Of a stretch of DNA of 64,000 bases, positions 53,340 to 62,827 are shown in pieces. The DNA is from Bacteroidota bacterium (GTDB lineage Bacteria > Bacteroidota > Bacteroidia > UBA4408): NCBI GenBank assembly GCA_016718805.1, contig JADKCP010000004.1:62001-126000 (forward strand). The letters run 5' to 3'. Under the pieces are notes generated by a model that did not search any database, was not told where the DNA came from, and worked only from the letters and a program-made list of their open reading frames with translations. Numbering within the stretch: position 1 is the stretch's first letter; each line of letters begins with the position of its first letter. Both the position numbers and the translations under genes were made by a program.

Positions 53340-55466
53340 CTAATATTTTACCCCCATGTTGTACAGCATAAACGAATATATATCGGTATCTTCTGCAATA
53401 ATTTTAGAAGTTGGCTTACCGGTTGCACCATGTCCTGCATTAAAATCGATACGAATCAATGATGGATTGGGCCCTTTGTGTTTTTCTTGCAGGGTAGCAA
53501 TATATTTAAACGAATGTGCAGGTACAACTCTATCGTCGTGATCGGCGGTGGTAACCATAACCGCCGGATATTCTACATTTTGGTGAATATTATGCAAGGG
53601 TGAATAGCCATACAAATTTTTGAAATGGCGCAAGCTATCGCTTGAACCATAATCGTTAATCCATCCCCACCCAACTGTGAACTTTTGAAAACGCAACATA
53701 TCCATAACCCCTACTTTTGGAAAAGCCACTTTAAATAAATCAGGACGCTGATTCATAACGGCTCCAATCAGCAAACCACCGTTGGACCTACCTATAATCG
53801 CTAGCTTTTGAGGATTTGTGTATTTCTGAGCTATTAAATATTCAGCTGCAGCAATAAAATCGTCAAATACATTTTGCTTGTTTAGTTGCATTCCTGCTTT
53901 GTGCCAATTTTCTCCATATTCGCCACCTCCTCGGATATTCGCATGAGCATATACTCCTCCGGCTTCAAGCAATGCCATTAGAGGGGCATTGAATTCGGGA
54001 TACTTACTGAGATTAAACCCACCGTAGGCAAAAAGTAAAGTAGGGTTATCGGAGGTTAATTTTATTCCTTTCTTATTGGTAATAAACAAAGGAATTTTAG
54101 TACCGTCTTTACTAGAATAAAAAACCTGTTTGGTTTCGTAATCGTCTACATTAAATTTAACTTCAGGTTTGGCAAAAATTAAAGCTTGCTTGTTCGACAA
54201 TTCATATTTAAAAACTGTAGGCGGATAAATAAAAGAGGTAAATGTGTAAAACAAAAATTTATCATTTCTAGCTCCTCCCTCAATTTCAACCGTACCAAGA
54301 CCCGGCAAAGGAACCTCTACTTCATCCTTTCCATAATAGTCGTATTGCAATACCCTGCTACTTACATCTTTGAGGTAATTCACAAATAATTTTCCACCAA
54401 GAGTGCTTGTTTGTTTAATAATTTCAGCTTTTTCGGGGACTATGGTTTTCCATTTATCTTGTTTCGGATTTAGCGGATCAACCAGTACAATTTTATTATT
54501 AGGTGCTTGATTATTGGTATTAACTAAAAACATGTCTCCAACTGCATTAATTACCTCATAATCGTAATCGAAACCTTCGAAAAGTATTTTAAAATCTGAG
54601 TTAAGTTGTGTCGCTGGTTTATACAGCACTTGCATACCGTCCTTACCAACATCTCTTACGTACAACAAAATATAATTCTCATCTTCGGTTACTTGGGCAT
54701 GCACGTATCGTTGAGGATGTCGTAGGTCTTCATAAATTAATTTATCTTTCGACTGAGGCTCGCCTAATTTATGGTAATAAATTTTTTGAAACTCATTCTT
54801 CATACTAAGTTCCTTTCCCTTTTCAGGAACCGCATAACCACTATAATAAAAACCATTGCCAAACCACGCAGGACTTGGAAATTTCACCCAATTAATTTTG
54901 TCTTCCAATACCTTTTTTGTTGCAATTTCAATGATCTCAATTCGTTGCCAATCACTACCTGAACTTGAAATAGAATAAGCGAGGTATTTCCCGTCTTTTG
55001 AAGTACCATTGAGTGTTATTGCAACAGTACCATCATCTGCAAATTTATTGGGGTCAATTAAAACTTCCGGTGTTCCAGAAAGACCATTTTGCACATAGAA
55101 AACAGGTTGATTTTGCAACCCATTATTGCGACTGAAAATATACTTATCACCTACTCTAAAAGGTGATGTATATTTTGGGAAATTAATAAAATCGCTAATA
55201 CGTTTTCGCATTTTTTCGCGAAAGGGAATTTGACTTAAATAGTCTTCTGTAACTTTATTTTGTGCAACAACCCATGCTTTCACTTTTGCAGCTGTATCGT
55301 CTTCGAGCCAGCGATAAGGATCTTTGACTATAGTTCCAAAGTAATCATCTTGTTGATCGACCGTTGGAGTTTCAGGATATTTAAATCGAATATTAGTTTG
55401 AGCAAAAGACATGGTATAGCTTAAAAATAAGGGTGCAAACCATTTTACTTTAAAATTAACTAGCAT
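53340..55466 (-). CDS. Prolyl oligopeptidase (S9A family)
   Basis: A 708-residue serine peptidase with a signal peptide (1-22, ends SFAQ), so periplasmic or secreted. An N-terminal DPYRWLED motif and the seven-bladed propeller precede the alpha/beta hydrolase domain, which shows the nucleophile motif AIIGRSNGGLLIGAVM, the Asp region TADHDDRVVP and a catalytic His in FNAGHGATGKPTSK. It cleaves after proline in short peptides. No T9SS sorting domain. Confidence 0.93.
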   Translation of the reverse strand: MLVNFKVKWFAPLFLSYTMSFAQTNIRFKYPETPTVDQQDDYFGTIVKDPYRWLEDDTAAKVKAWVVAQNKVTEDYLSQIPFREKMRKRISDFINFPKYTSPFRVGDKYIFSRNNGLQNQPVFYVQNGLSGTPEVLIDPNKFADDGTVAITLNGTSKDGKYLAYSISSSGSDWQRIEIIEIATKKVLEDKINWVKFPSPAWFGNGFYYSGYAVPEKGKELSMKNEFQKIYYHKLGEPQSKDKLIYEDLRHPQRYVHAQVTEDENYILLYVRDVGKDGMQVLYKPATQLNSDFKILFEGFDYDYEVINAVGDMFLVNTNNQAPNNKIVLVDPLNPKQDKWKTIVPEKAEIIKQTSTLGGKLFVNYLKDVSSRVLQYDYYGKDEVEVPLPGLGTVEIEGGARNDKFLFYTFTSFIYPPTVFKYELSNKQALIFAKPEVKFNVDDYETKQVFYSSKDGTKIPLFITNKKGIKLTSDNPTLLFAYGGFNLSKYPEFNAPLMALLEAGGVYAHANIRGGGEYGENWHKAGMQLNKQNVFDDFIAAAEYLIAQKYTNPQKLAIIGRSNGGLLIGAVMNQRPDLFKVAFPKVGVMDMLRFQKFTVGWGWINDYGSSDSLRHFKNLYGYSPLHNIHQNVEYPAVMVTTADHDDRVVPAHSFKYIATLQEKHKGPNPSLIRIDFNAGHGATGKPTSKIIAEDTDIYSFMLYNMGVKY

Positions 55467-55552
55467 GTAAACGGAATAGATTAGTTGGAGTTAAAATAGA
55501 AGATTTATGTTTTATATTGCCTTGTGACGCCGCTATCAAAGCCCATCGGATG

Positions 55553-56416
55553 TTAATGAATTATTTTACAAAACATTCGTAAATCTTGTTTAGGGCGATC
55601 ATTACTTCCCTTTTCAACTGCAGCGATTTTGTCGATTACATCCAAACCTTCCATTACTTCACCAAAAACAGTGTATACTCCATCGAGGTGAGGAGTTCCA
55701 CCTATTTCACTATACACCTTTCTTTGTTCTTCGGTATATTTGAAAGGGACCAACTTAGCAGCTTCGGCATTCGTTAACTCTTCAGCTATTTTATTTAAAA
55801 CAGCTAGGGTATCTTGATTTTGATTTTGTTGATTCGCTATAAATCTATTTTTAAGCGCATCATTCTCGGGACGCATAATTATTTGTTGAAATAAACCTTG
55901 CTTTAATTGCATGTTGTGTCGGCTTTCCATAGCATCTAAATCGCTGGGTGCGAATTTATTTCCTTGAACGATATAAAATTGGCAGCCGCTAGAAGCTTTT
56001 AATGGATTAACATTATCGCCTTGACGAGCAGCAGCCAGTGCTCCCTTTTTGTGAAAAAATGCAGGTTTAATTTCTGCAGGTAAGGTATAGCCTACATCAC
56101 CATTACCTAGCATCGCTTCGGGTGTTGCATTTTTGCTGGTTACATCGCCCCCTTGAATCATAAAATTGCTGATAACTCTGTGAAACAACGTACTATCGAG
56201 TGTTTTTTCACGTACGAGTTTTAAAAAATTATCTCTATGAATTGGTGTTTCATTGTAGAGTTTTACTTTGATGATTCCAAGGGTGGTTGAAATTTGTACA
56301 ACACTATCAGTTGCATTGGCAGTAATAACAGGCTTTTCTTGTTTTTTTGTTTTCTGAGAAAATGTACTTGATGTAAATAATCCCAACGATAGAAGTAACA
56401 AGGTTGTTTTTTTCAT
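55553..56416 (-). CDS. Exported cyclophilin-type peptidyl-prolyl isomerase with an insert
   Basis: A 287-residue protein with a signal peptide (1-20) and a cyclophilin domain: TTLGIIKVKLYNE, FHRVISNFMIQGGDV (80-92), CQFYIVQG (145-152) and GVYTVFGEVMEGLDVIDKI. Between the last two lies a charged helical insert of about 80 residues (155-235) rich in Gln, Glu and Asn, with LTNAEAAKLVPFKYTEEQRK at its end. A periplasmic protein-folding role is likely. Confidence 0.9.
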   Translation of the reverse strand: MKKTTLLLLSLGLFTSSTFSQKTKKQEKPVITANATDSVVQISTTLGIIKVKLYNETPIHRDNFLKLVREKTLDSTLFHRVISNFMIQGGDVTSKNATPEAMLGNGDVGYTLPAEIKPAFFHKKGALAAARQGDNVNPLKASSGCQFYIVQGNKFAPSDLDAMESRHNMQLKQGLFQQIIMRPENDALKNRFIANQQNQNQDTLAVLNKIAEELTNAEAAKLVPFKYTEEQRKVYSEIGGTPHLDGVYTVFGEVMEGLDVIDKIAAVEKGSNDRPKQDLRMFCKIIH

Positions 56417-56552
56417 GCTGAAAATCGCTTAGAAAGGTTTAACGAATGAATAATTGTTTGCTTTATGAGCATTATTGAGACAATATTACAAATATTTATC
56501 TTCTGAAAAATTATTAGTAAAATTGCATTTCTGAATTATTAACATTGTAACT

Positions 56553-56906
56553 ATGAATAGAATATTATTGGTGATTACCGTGCTTTTGTTTATTGGCTTG
56601 GCTGCAACACAAACAGCGTGTAAAAAGAAAACAGATACAAAAGCTGTAATTACGGTAGAAGACTCATTAGGTCAAATTTTACCCGGTGCAACAGTATATA
56701 TCAATTCAAAAAACAACACACCTCCGGGAATTATTGAAGACTCTCAAGTATCGGACACTCGAGGAAAAACCTTTCATACCTTCGCAAATGAAGCAATTTT
56801 GCAAGTTGAGGTAACAAAAGCTGTGAATGGAAAAACACTCGAGGGCTATGGAATTTTGCGCTTGGAAGAAGGTAAAACAGTTGACTTGACTGTAAAGACA
56901 AATTAA
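56553..56906 (+). CDS. Small lipoprotein with an Ig/transthyretin-like domain
   Basis: A 117-residue lipoprotein with lipobox QTAC (Cys23) and a single beta domain (KAVITVEDSLGQILPGATVYIN), similar in pattern to carboxypeptidase-regulatory or transthyretin-like folds. No enzyme motif. Its stop overlaps the stop of the next, convergent gene by 4 bases. Function unknown. Confidence 0.65.
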   Translation: MNRILLVITVLLFIGLAATQTACKKKTDTKAVITVEDSLGQILPGATVYINSKNNTPPGIIEDSQVSDTRGKTFHTFANEAILQVEVTKAVNGKTLEGYGILRLEEGKTVDLTVKTN

Positions 56907-57340
56907 TTATTAATACTTTTTACAAGTTTGCCTTCTTCGTTATAATATTTCCAAGTGCCTGTTTTTTTGCCATTGGAATACATGCCTTCATAACGAATCT
57001 TGCCATCTTCGAAATATGTAACCGATTTACCGTGGTTGATTCCCTTCACATACTCGGCTTCGCTCCAAAGGATTCCGGTTTCATACCATGCTTGCCACAA
57101 ACCATCGCGTAAACCATCTTTAATTTCACCTTTCATTTTTTCTTTTCCGTTGCTGTAATAGTCTGTGTTCAAACCTTCTTCTGTCATTAAAGGCTCAGCA
57201 TCACTTGAAATCTGCAAAGTAAAAACAGAGTCGTTTTTTTGAGTTGCCTCTACAATATTGCTTGTTGTTTTGGATTGACAAGCATATAGCATAATACCTA
57301 TCAATCCTAAGAAAAGTGTACTCTTATAAAAGATTTTCAT
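56903..57340 (-). CDS. YwqK-type MORN-repeat lipoprotein
   Basis: A 145-residue protein with a lipobox (LYAC, Cys21) and MORN-like repeats (GLRDGLWQAWYETGILWSE, GINHGKSVTYFEDGKIRYEG, GKKTGTWKYYNEEGKL), about three units of 22-24 residues. Such proteins are widely annotated as YwqK-family antitoxins; no toxin partner is nearby and the lipoprotein signal points to the envelope, so that label is not supported here. Confidence 0.8.
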   Translation of the reverse strand: MKIFYKSTLFLGLIGIMLYACQSKTTSNIVEATQKNDSVFTLQISSDAEPLMTEEGLNTDYYSNGKEKMKGEIKDGLRDGLWQAWYETGILWSEAEYVKGINHGKSVTYFEDGKIRYEGMYSNGKKTGTWKYYNEEGKLVKSINN

Positions 57341-57454
57341 TCCACAAAAATAGTATTACACCTTAAAATTGCAAGTATAGAAAGTGAATATACCTTTGGC
57401 TACCAAGTTATTTTTTTGAATAATAACATTATTATTGTGAGCTAAATTCAGCTT

Positions 57455-58222
57455 ATGAAAACAATTATTTCCTACAATGTAAATGGCATACGAGCGGCTA
57501 TCAACAAAAACTTTTTAGAATGGCTTAAAAATGTGAATCCGGATATTTTGTGTTTACAAGAAATAAAAGCAAATCCGGATCAATTTGATAGCAAAGCATT
57601 TGAAAGTCTGGGTTACAATTATTATTCTTACCCGGCGCAAAAAAAGGGTTATAGTGGTGTTGCAATATTATCGAAAACCAAGCCCGATGCAATTAATTAT
57701 GGTTGTGGAATAGCAAAATACGACGATGAAGGACGAGTTCTACGTGCTGACTTTGGCAAGGTTTCGGTAATGAGTGTATACCATCCATCGGGCTCAAGTG
57801 GCGAAGAGCGACAAGCATTTAAAATGCAATGGTTGTCGGACTTCAAAGAATATATTTCTGTACTAAAAAAGGAAAAACCAAAGTTGATATTGTGTGGTGA
57901 TTTTAATATCTGCAACAAGGCTATTGATATTCATAACCCTAAATCAAATGCAAACACTTCTGGATTTTTACCAGAAGAACGTGCCTGGTTTGATTCCTTT
58001 TTAGAAACCGGATTTATTGATTCGTTTCGTGAATTCAATAAGGAACCACATAACTATAGTTGGTGGAGTTATAGGGCAAATGCAAGAGAAAAAAATCTGG
58101 GTTGGCGTATTGATTATAATTTGATAAGTAAGGAACTAGTATCCCAGCTCAAGGGAGCTTCAATTTTGCCTGATGCTAAACATTCAGATCATTGTCCTGT
58201 TGTGATTAACATTGATTTTTAA
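57455..58222 (+). CDS. xth: Exodeoxyribonuclease III
   Basis: AP endonuclease and 3'-5' exonuclease of base-excision repair; 255 residues. Motifs: SYNVNGIRAAINKNFLEWL, LCLQEIKA, SVYHPSGSSGEERQAFK, CGDFNICNKAIDIHNPK and the C-terminal DAKHSDHCPVVINI. Also clear is the WWSYRANAREKNLGWRIDY segment. Single gene. Confidence 0.96.
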   Translation: MKTIISYNVNGIRAAINKNFLEWLKNVNPDILCLQEIKANPDQFDSKAFESLGYNYYSYPAQKKGYSGVAILSKTKPDAINYGCGIAKYDDEGRVLRADFGKVSVMSVYHPSGSSGEERQAFKMQWLSDFKEYISVLKKEKPKLILCGDFNICNKAIDIHNPKSNANTSGFLPEERAWFDSFLETGFIDSFREFNKEPHNYSWWSYRANAREKNLGWRIDYNLISKELVSQLKGASILPDAKHSDHCPVVINIDF

Positions 58223-58270
58223 ATTGGAATTACTGTTAATAAGAAATTCCTACAGATTGATAAATTAAAT

Positions 58271-58278
58271 TACTTTTG
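58271..58278 (+). promoter_or_regulatory. -7 element for the peptide-binding lipoprotein gene
   Basis: TACTTTTG is an exact TAnnTTTG match, 32 bases before the ATG at 58311. Confidence 0.5.
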
Positions 58279-58310
58279 AAACCAAATTTTTAGATTCATT
58301 CGCAAACCCA

Positions 58311-60092
58311 ATGAAGCAATTAATTGTAGTTTTATTCGCCTTGAATTTTGCAGTTTCGGGTTGTCATAATGAAGTAAAAAAACAAGCTGTTTCAAAAAGG
58401 GAAGCTAAGGGAAATGTTTCATTCGGAGGGGTCTTTCGAGTAAATATGAATGAGAATTTTTCCACCCTTTATCCTCATCATGTTGATGAAATTATAGCTC
58501 AACAAATTTCGAGTCAAGTGTATGAAGGTTTGGTAAAATTATCACCAAAAAATTTATCTGTATTACCTTCTATTGCTTATAAGTGGGAGATTGCTAACAA
58601 TGCTCAATTATTTACTTTTCACTTACGTAAAGGAGTGTATTTTCATGACGATGCTTGTTTTGAAAAAGGCATTGGAAGAAAAGTAACAGCAGCCGATTTT
58701 AAATTTTGCTTTGAAAAATTATGTAGCCATAATGAAGAAATAAATTCAGGGTTTTATATTTTTCAAGATAAAGTTAAAGGAGCAAATGAATATTACGCTT
58801 CAACCGAGATTGGTAAGCCACTTACCGAAGGAGTTACCGGAATCCAGGTATTAAATGACAGCACTTTAAGTATTGAATTACTGTATCCTTTTGCTGGATT
58901 TATTAATTTATTAACTATGCCGTTTGCTTGGGTTTTTCCACAAGAAGCAGTATTAAAGTATGGTAGCGAACTGCGCAGCAATTGTGTTGGCACTGGACCT
59001 TTTTATTTAAAAGACAGCAAACATGATGAATCACTTATTTTGGCTCGAAACGAAAATTATTGGGGTACTGATAGTTTAGGAAATCAGTTACCCTATCTTG
59101 ATATAATTAAGTTTACTTTTAATAAAGAGAAAACATCAGAATACCTTGAATTTAAAAAAGGGAATCTGGATTTTGTTTTTGGATTACCTTCTGAAATGCG
59201 CACAGAAATAATTGAGGAAAGTAAGCAAAGTGATTGTACATTTAATTTGTTTGTAACTCCTATTTTATCGATCAGTTATTATGGTTTTCAAACCCAGGGT
59301 AATTTATTTAAAAACAAAAAATTACGCCAGGCATTTAATTATGCAATTGATCGAGAAAAATTAGTAAAATTTGTATTACAGGATGAGGCAACACCAGCAA
59401 ATTATGGAATAGTGCCACCTTCTTTTCCAAACTATTCGAGTAGTTCGATAAAGGGCTATAAATTTGACCCACAAAAGGCACGCACTTTATTAGCGGAGGC
59501 CGGATATCCTAATGGCAAAGGCTTTCCGGTTGATATATCGTTGTTGTTGAACAGTGGCGGTGAACGCAATATTGAGGTGGCTGAAGCGATACAAAAAATG
59601 TTGGCTGATAATTTATCCATATCAATCAAATTAAATGTATTGCCTTTTCCTCAAAAACTAAATTTAGAAAACAATGGACAGGCTCAATTTTGGAAATCAG
59701 GATGGGTTGCCGATTATCCAGATCCTCAAACATTTTTGGATATTTTTTATGGCAAACTTGTTCCGGACGTAACCTCGCCATCACCTGTGAATTCAGGACG
59801 TTATAAGAGTGCTTTGTTTGATTCATTATATGAAGCAGCCCTAAAGGAATCGGACATGCAAAAGCGTTTTAAATTATTTGAAAAAGCCGACCAAGTAGCT
59901 ATAGACGATGCAGCTTATATGCCGGTTTATTACGACAATGCCAGTTACTTGACAAAAAAAAATGTAGCCAATTTGCAGTTTAATTCATTAGAGTATTTGG
60001 ATTTTTCTACAGTATATTTTACAAAAAAAGATACTTCTATTATAGCTACAAAATCGGTCGGCAACATTCACGGAAAAGCTGCACAGGATTAA
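58311..60092 (+). CDS. Peptide/oligopeptide ABC transporter substrate-binding lipoprotein
   Basis: A 593-residue lipoprotein with lipobox AVSGC (Cys18) and the type 5 solute-binding fold of OppA/DppA: YPHHVDEIIAQQISSQVYEGLVK near the N-terminus, RKGVYFHDDACF, the CVGTGPFYLKDS segment, LRQAFNYAIDREKLV and AQFWKSGWVADYPDPQTFLD. Length is typical. No permease or ATPase genes are adjacent, so its transporter is elsewhere. Own promoter element upstream. Confidence 0.9.
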   Translation: MKQLIVVLFALNFAVSGCHNEVKKQAVSKREAKGNVSFGGVFRVNMNENFSTLYPHHVDEIIAQQISSQVYEGLVKLSPKNLSVLPSIAYKWEIANNAQLFTFHLRKGVYFHDDACFEKGIGRKVTAADFKFCFEKLCSHNEEINSGFYIFQDKVKGANEYYASTEIGKPLTEGVTGIQVLNDSTLSIELLYPFAGFINLLTMPFAWVFPQEAVLKYGSELRSNCVGTGPFYLKDSKHDESLILARNENYWGTDSLGNQLPYLDIIKFTFNKEKTSEYLEFKKGNLDFVFGLPSEMRTEIIEESKQSDCTFNLFVTPILSISYYGFQTQGNLFKNKKLRQAFNYAIDREKLVKFVLQDEATPANYGIVPPSFPNYSSSSIKGYKFDPQKARTLLAEAGYPNGKGFPVDISLLLNSGGERNIEVAEAIQKMLADNLSISIKLNVLPFPQKLNLENNGQAQFWKSGWVADYPDPQTFLDIFYGKLVPDVTSPSPVNSGRYKSALFDSLYEAALKESDMQKRFKLFEKADQVAIDDAAYMPVYYDNASYLTKKNVANLQFNSLEYLDFSTVYFTKKDTSIIATKSVGNIHGKAAQD

Positions 60093-60181
60093 GTAAAAAG
60101 TTCCGAATTACTGTATCCACTAATAACAGTATGCTGTTACTAACTAATTAAATTGCCACTGGTTTCTGTTAGAAATCAATT

Positions 60182-60189
60182 TAATTTTG
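60182..60189 (+). promoter_or_regulatory. -7 element for the OmpA-family lipoprotein gene
   Basis: TAATTTTG is an exact TAnnTTTG match, 134 bases before the ATG at 60324; a weak -33 (CTG) lies 20 bases upstream. It would imply a long leader. Confidence 0.4.
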
Positions 60190-60323
60190 CAGCAAATAAT
60201 AGTGAAACCGGGTAGCATTTAATTGGATGCTAATTATTCAAGCATCTTTTACTACTTCAAGGTTTTTGTAAGTTATTTACTGCATGTAAATATTCACCTT
60301 TTCCGTTATTAAACAGTAACAAA

Positions 60324-61361
60324 ATGAACCAAAAAAATAACCTACTAATTACTTTATTAGTGACTTCATTACTTTACTTAAGTGCTTGTGTTCCCTCAAG
60401 GCAATATGAGGAATTACAAGGAAGGCAGAAAAATTGTGCCGATGAAAATTTGAATTTGAAAAGTCAAAATCAGGACATTTCAACCAAATTAACTGAATGC
60501 GACGCTTCTTTGCAGGAAGCTAAGAAACACATACTTCAGTTGGTTGCTGATAGTATGCGTCAATCAAATTCGATGAATATGCTTACCAAGAACTATGATA
60601 AGTTAAACGAAACGAATGAATTGTTGTTAAACAAAAACAGGGATTTATTGTCGGGTAACATCGCTGAAAATAAAAAATTGGTTGGAGACTTGCATCTTAC
60701 TCAGGAAGAATTGCAAAGAAAACAGGACGCATTAAAAATATTGGAAGAAGAATTAAATTCAAAGAAAAAAAAACTGGATGGATTAACTGCAGAATTAACC
60801 TCTTCGCGCGCTGAACTACAAAAAAGAGAGGAAAAAGTAAACGAATTACAAACAATTTTGGCTCGAAAAGACAGCGTTGTTTCAGCTTTAAAGAAAAAGG
60901 TTTCTGATGCCTTGTTGGGTTTTGAAAATAATGGATTAACGGTACAACAAAAAAATGGGAAAGTTTACGTTTCATTAGAAGAACGGTTGCTTTTTGCATC
61001 CGGTAGTATTGTAGTTGACCCTAAAGGTGCAGACGCCATAAAAAAACTAGCAAAGGTATTGGAGCAAAACGCAGACATTAATGTATTGATTGAAGGACAT
61101 ACTGATAATGTACCATATAACAGTGCAGGCGGCGCAATTAAAGACAACTGGGATTTAAGTGTATTAAGAGCCACTTCCATTGTAAAAATTATAGTTTCCA
61201 ATAGTAAAATGGATCCCACCCGCCTCGCAGCATCAGGCAGGGCTGAATATTTCCCTATTGATTCATCAAATACAGCAGAAGCACGAAAAAAGAATCGAAG
61301 AACTGAAATTATACTTACCCCAAAACTTGATGAAATATTAAAGGTTTTAGAAACCAATTAA
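60324..61361 (+). CDS. OmpA-family lipoprotein with a coiled-coil stalk
   Basis: A 345-residue lipoprotein: lipobox LSAC (Cys22), long heptad-rich helix (about 30-200, rich in Lys, Glu, Leu, Asn), then an OmpA C-terminal peptidoglycan-binding domain (about 215-335) with VLIEGHTDNVPYNS, NWDLSVLRATSIVKII, RLAASGRAEYFPIDS and RRTEIIL. It would tether the outer membrane to the cell wall, as in Pal/MotB-like proteins. Terminator follows. Confidence 0.9.
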   Translation: MNQKNNLLITLLVTSLLYLSACVPSRQYEELQGRQKNCADENLNLKSQNQDISTKLTECDASLQEAKKHILQLVADSMRQSNSMNMLTKNYDKLNETNELLLNKNRDLLSGNIAENKKLVGDLHLTQEELQRKQDALKILEEELNSKKKKLDGLTAELTSSRAELQKREEKVNELQTILARKDSVVSALKKKVSDALLGFENNGLTVQQKNGKVYVSLEERLLFASGSIVVDPKGADAIKKLAKVLEQNADINVLIEGHTDNVPYNSAGGAIKDNWDLSVLRATSIVKIIVSNSKMDPTRLAASGRAEYFPIDSSNTAEARKKNRRTEIILTPKLDEILKVLETN

Positions 61362-61384
61362 GCGAATACATGTTGCAACATCTG

Positions 61385-61412
61385 ATGCCCAAAGATTTCT
61401 TTGGGCATTTTG
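61385..61412 (+). terminator. Terminator after the OmpA-family gene
   Basis: Stem ATGCCCAAAG / CTTTGGGCAT with a 4-base loop, followed by TTTTG, 23 bases after the stop codon. Confidence 0.7.
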
Positions 61413-61490
61413 TGTTTATTAGCATGTTGTGAAATCACTATCAAATTGTTAAAATTAAAATTTGGTCAATTTTTGGGTAAAAAAATATGC

Positions 61491-61498
61491 TATATTTG
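61491..61498 (+). promoter_or_regulatory. -7 element for the lamin-tail T9SS gene
   Basis: TATATTTG is an exact TAnnTTTG match, 124 bases before the ATG at 61623, so a leader of about 115 bases is implied. A TTG lies only 15 bases upstream. Confidence 0.5.
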
Positions 61499-61622
61499 TA
61501 CGCATTAAAAGAAAGCGAACATCCTAAAAGACTGCTGAAATTATTTCTGTTTTAGTAGCATCTTAAAACCGCTTCTTCAAAGAATTAAGTAAAGCAATTA
61601 CAAACAAATTAAATTAATACAC

Positions 61623-62636
61623 ATGAAAAAATTTTTACTTACTTTAATTACAATGGGCGCTTTTGCAGGATTGGCAAATGCTCAATGCACCGAGTTATTT
61701 ATTTCGGAGTACCAAGAAGGTTACAACAACAATAAAGCACTCGAAATTTTCAATCCAACAGCGAATGCTATTACTTTAACCGGAAACTATAGAATAGTTC
61801 GATGGAGTAATGGTAGCAACGTTTCCGATGCTGATGTTGATTATGTTCAACCTTTGAGTGGAACAATTCAATCCGGTGGAACTTTTTCGGCGATACTCGA
61901 TAAGCGTGTTGTAACTGCTACTGGTGCTGACACAATTTTATGGGCAGCTTTATTAGCAAAAGCAGATAGTTTAGTAAATGCAGGGATAGGAGCATATTAT
62001 TCACCAATTTACGGAGCTGCAGGTTCCAATGTACAAGGATCTAAGTGTATAGTTTGGAATGGTGATGATGCTGTTTCTTTGCAAAAAAACAATGCTGGTA
62101 CTTGGTCTGATATCGATATTTTTGGAAAAAGAGGTGAGCGTCCTACAAATGGAAATGGTACTTTTAGTCCTACCGGTGGTTGGACAGATACTTCACCATT
62201 CGCAACCGGAATAGGTGCTTATTTATCAAAAGACAAAACCTTATTGCGTAATTTTTCTGTTCAACAAGGAGTTTCAACGAACCCTGCATTATTTGATGCA
62301 TTGGCTGAGTGGGATTCTGTTTTTGTAAATAGCTTTACCAATTTAGGATATCATGAGTGTTTATGTACCGTAGGTTTAAAAGAACTTAAAAATGGAGCAA
62401 AGGCTAGCATTTATCCCAACCCTGCTAATACCGGTACAGTTTACGTGCGCACAGCAGAAGCTATTGAGTCAATTCAATTGATTAATACACTAGGAGAGGT
62501 TGTATTTAGTGACAATGTAAATAGCATGAATAAAACATATACACTTTCTACTCAAAATTTTTCGAAAGGCATTTATACTGTATCCATTTTATTGAAGAAT
62601 GGATACAAAACTGCCAACAAAGTTGCAATTCAGTAA
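61623..62636 (+). CDS. T9SS-secreted protein with a lamin-tail domain
   Basis: A 337-residue exported protein: signal peptide 1-20 (ends NAQ), a lamin-tail-like beta sandwich (about 22-235; LFISEYQEGYNNNKALEIFNP, CIVWNGDDAVSLQKN, DIFGKRGERP), and a type A T9SS sorting domain from IYPNPANTG (about 264) to the end. Lamin-tail domains occur in secreted nucleases and adhesion proteins; no nuclease motif is seen here. Single gene with terminator. Confidence 0.88.
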   Translation: MKKFLLTLITMGAFAGLANAQCTELFISEYQEGYNNNKALEIFNPTANAITLTGNYRIVRWSNGSNVSDADVDYVQPLSGTIQSGGTFSAILDKRVVTATGADTILWAALLAKADSLVNAGIGAYYSPIYGAAGSNVQGSKCIVWNGDDAVSLQKNNAGTWSDIDIFGKRGERPTNGNGTFSPTGGWTDTSPFATGIGAYLSKDKTLLRNFSVQQGVSTNPALFDALAEWDSVFVNSFTNLGYHECLCTVGLKELKNGAKASIYPNPANTGTVYVRTAEAIESIQLINTLGEVVFSDNVNSMNKTYTLSTQNFSKGIYTVSILLKNGYKTANKVAIQ

Positions 62637-62651
62637 CTTGTTGTAACTAAC

Positions 62652-62695
62652 AAAAAAAAGCTAATGGATAAATTGTTCCCATTAGCTTTTTTTTT
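62652..62695 (+). terminator. Intrinsic terminator after the lamin-tail gene
   Basis: Stem AAAAGCTAATGG / CCATTAGCTTTT with a 10-base loop and a long T run, 16 bases after the stop codon. Confidence 0.9.
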
Positions 62696-62827
62696 GAGGA
62701 TAAGAACTACAAATTAAATTAACAGAATTCATTATATTCGGGCTTTATGACTTAGTTTGTTCGAAACACAAAACAGCACTAAATCATTTTAAAACAAAAC
62801 TCAGGTATCTCAGACAAAAAATAGGGT

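Noticed and set aside
56903..57340. YwqK-family protein as part of a toxin-antitoxin system
   Set aside because: It has a lipoprotein signal and no toxin gene beside it; the antitoxin name comes from loose family labels.
60130..60155. Small hairpin AACAG-TATG-CTGTT as terminator after the peptide-binding lipoprotein gene
   Set aside because: The stem is only 5 bp and no T run follows.
60965..61357. 130-codon open frame antisense to the OmpA domain
   Set aside because: The plus strand encodes a clear OmpA domain here; the antisense product shows no family features.
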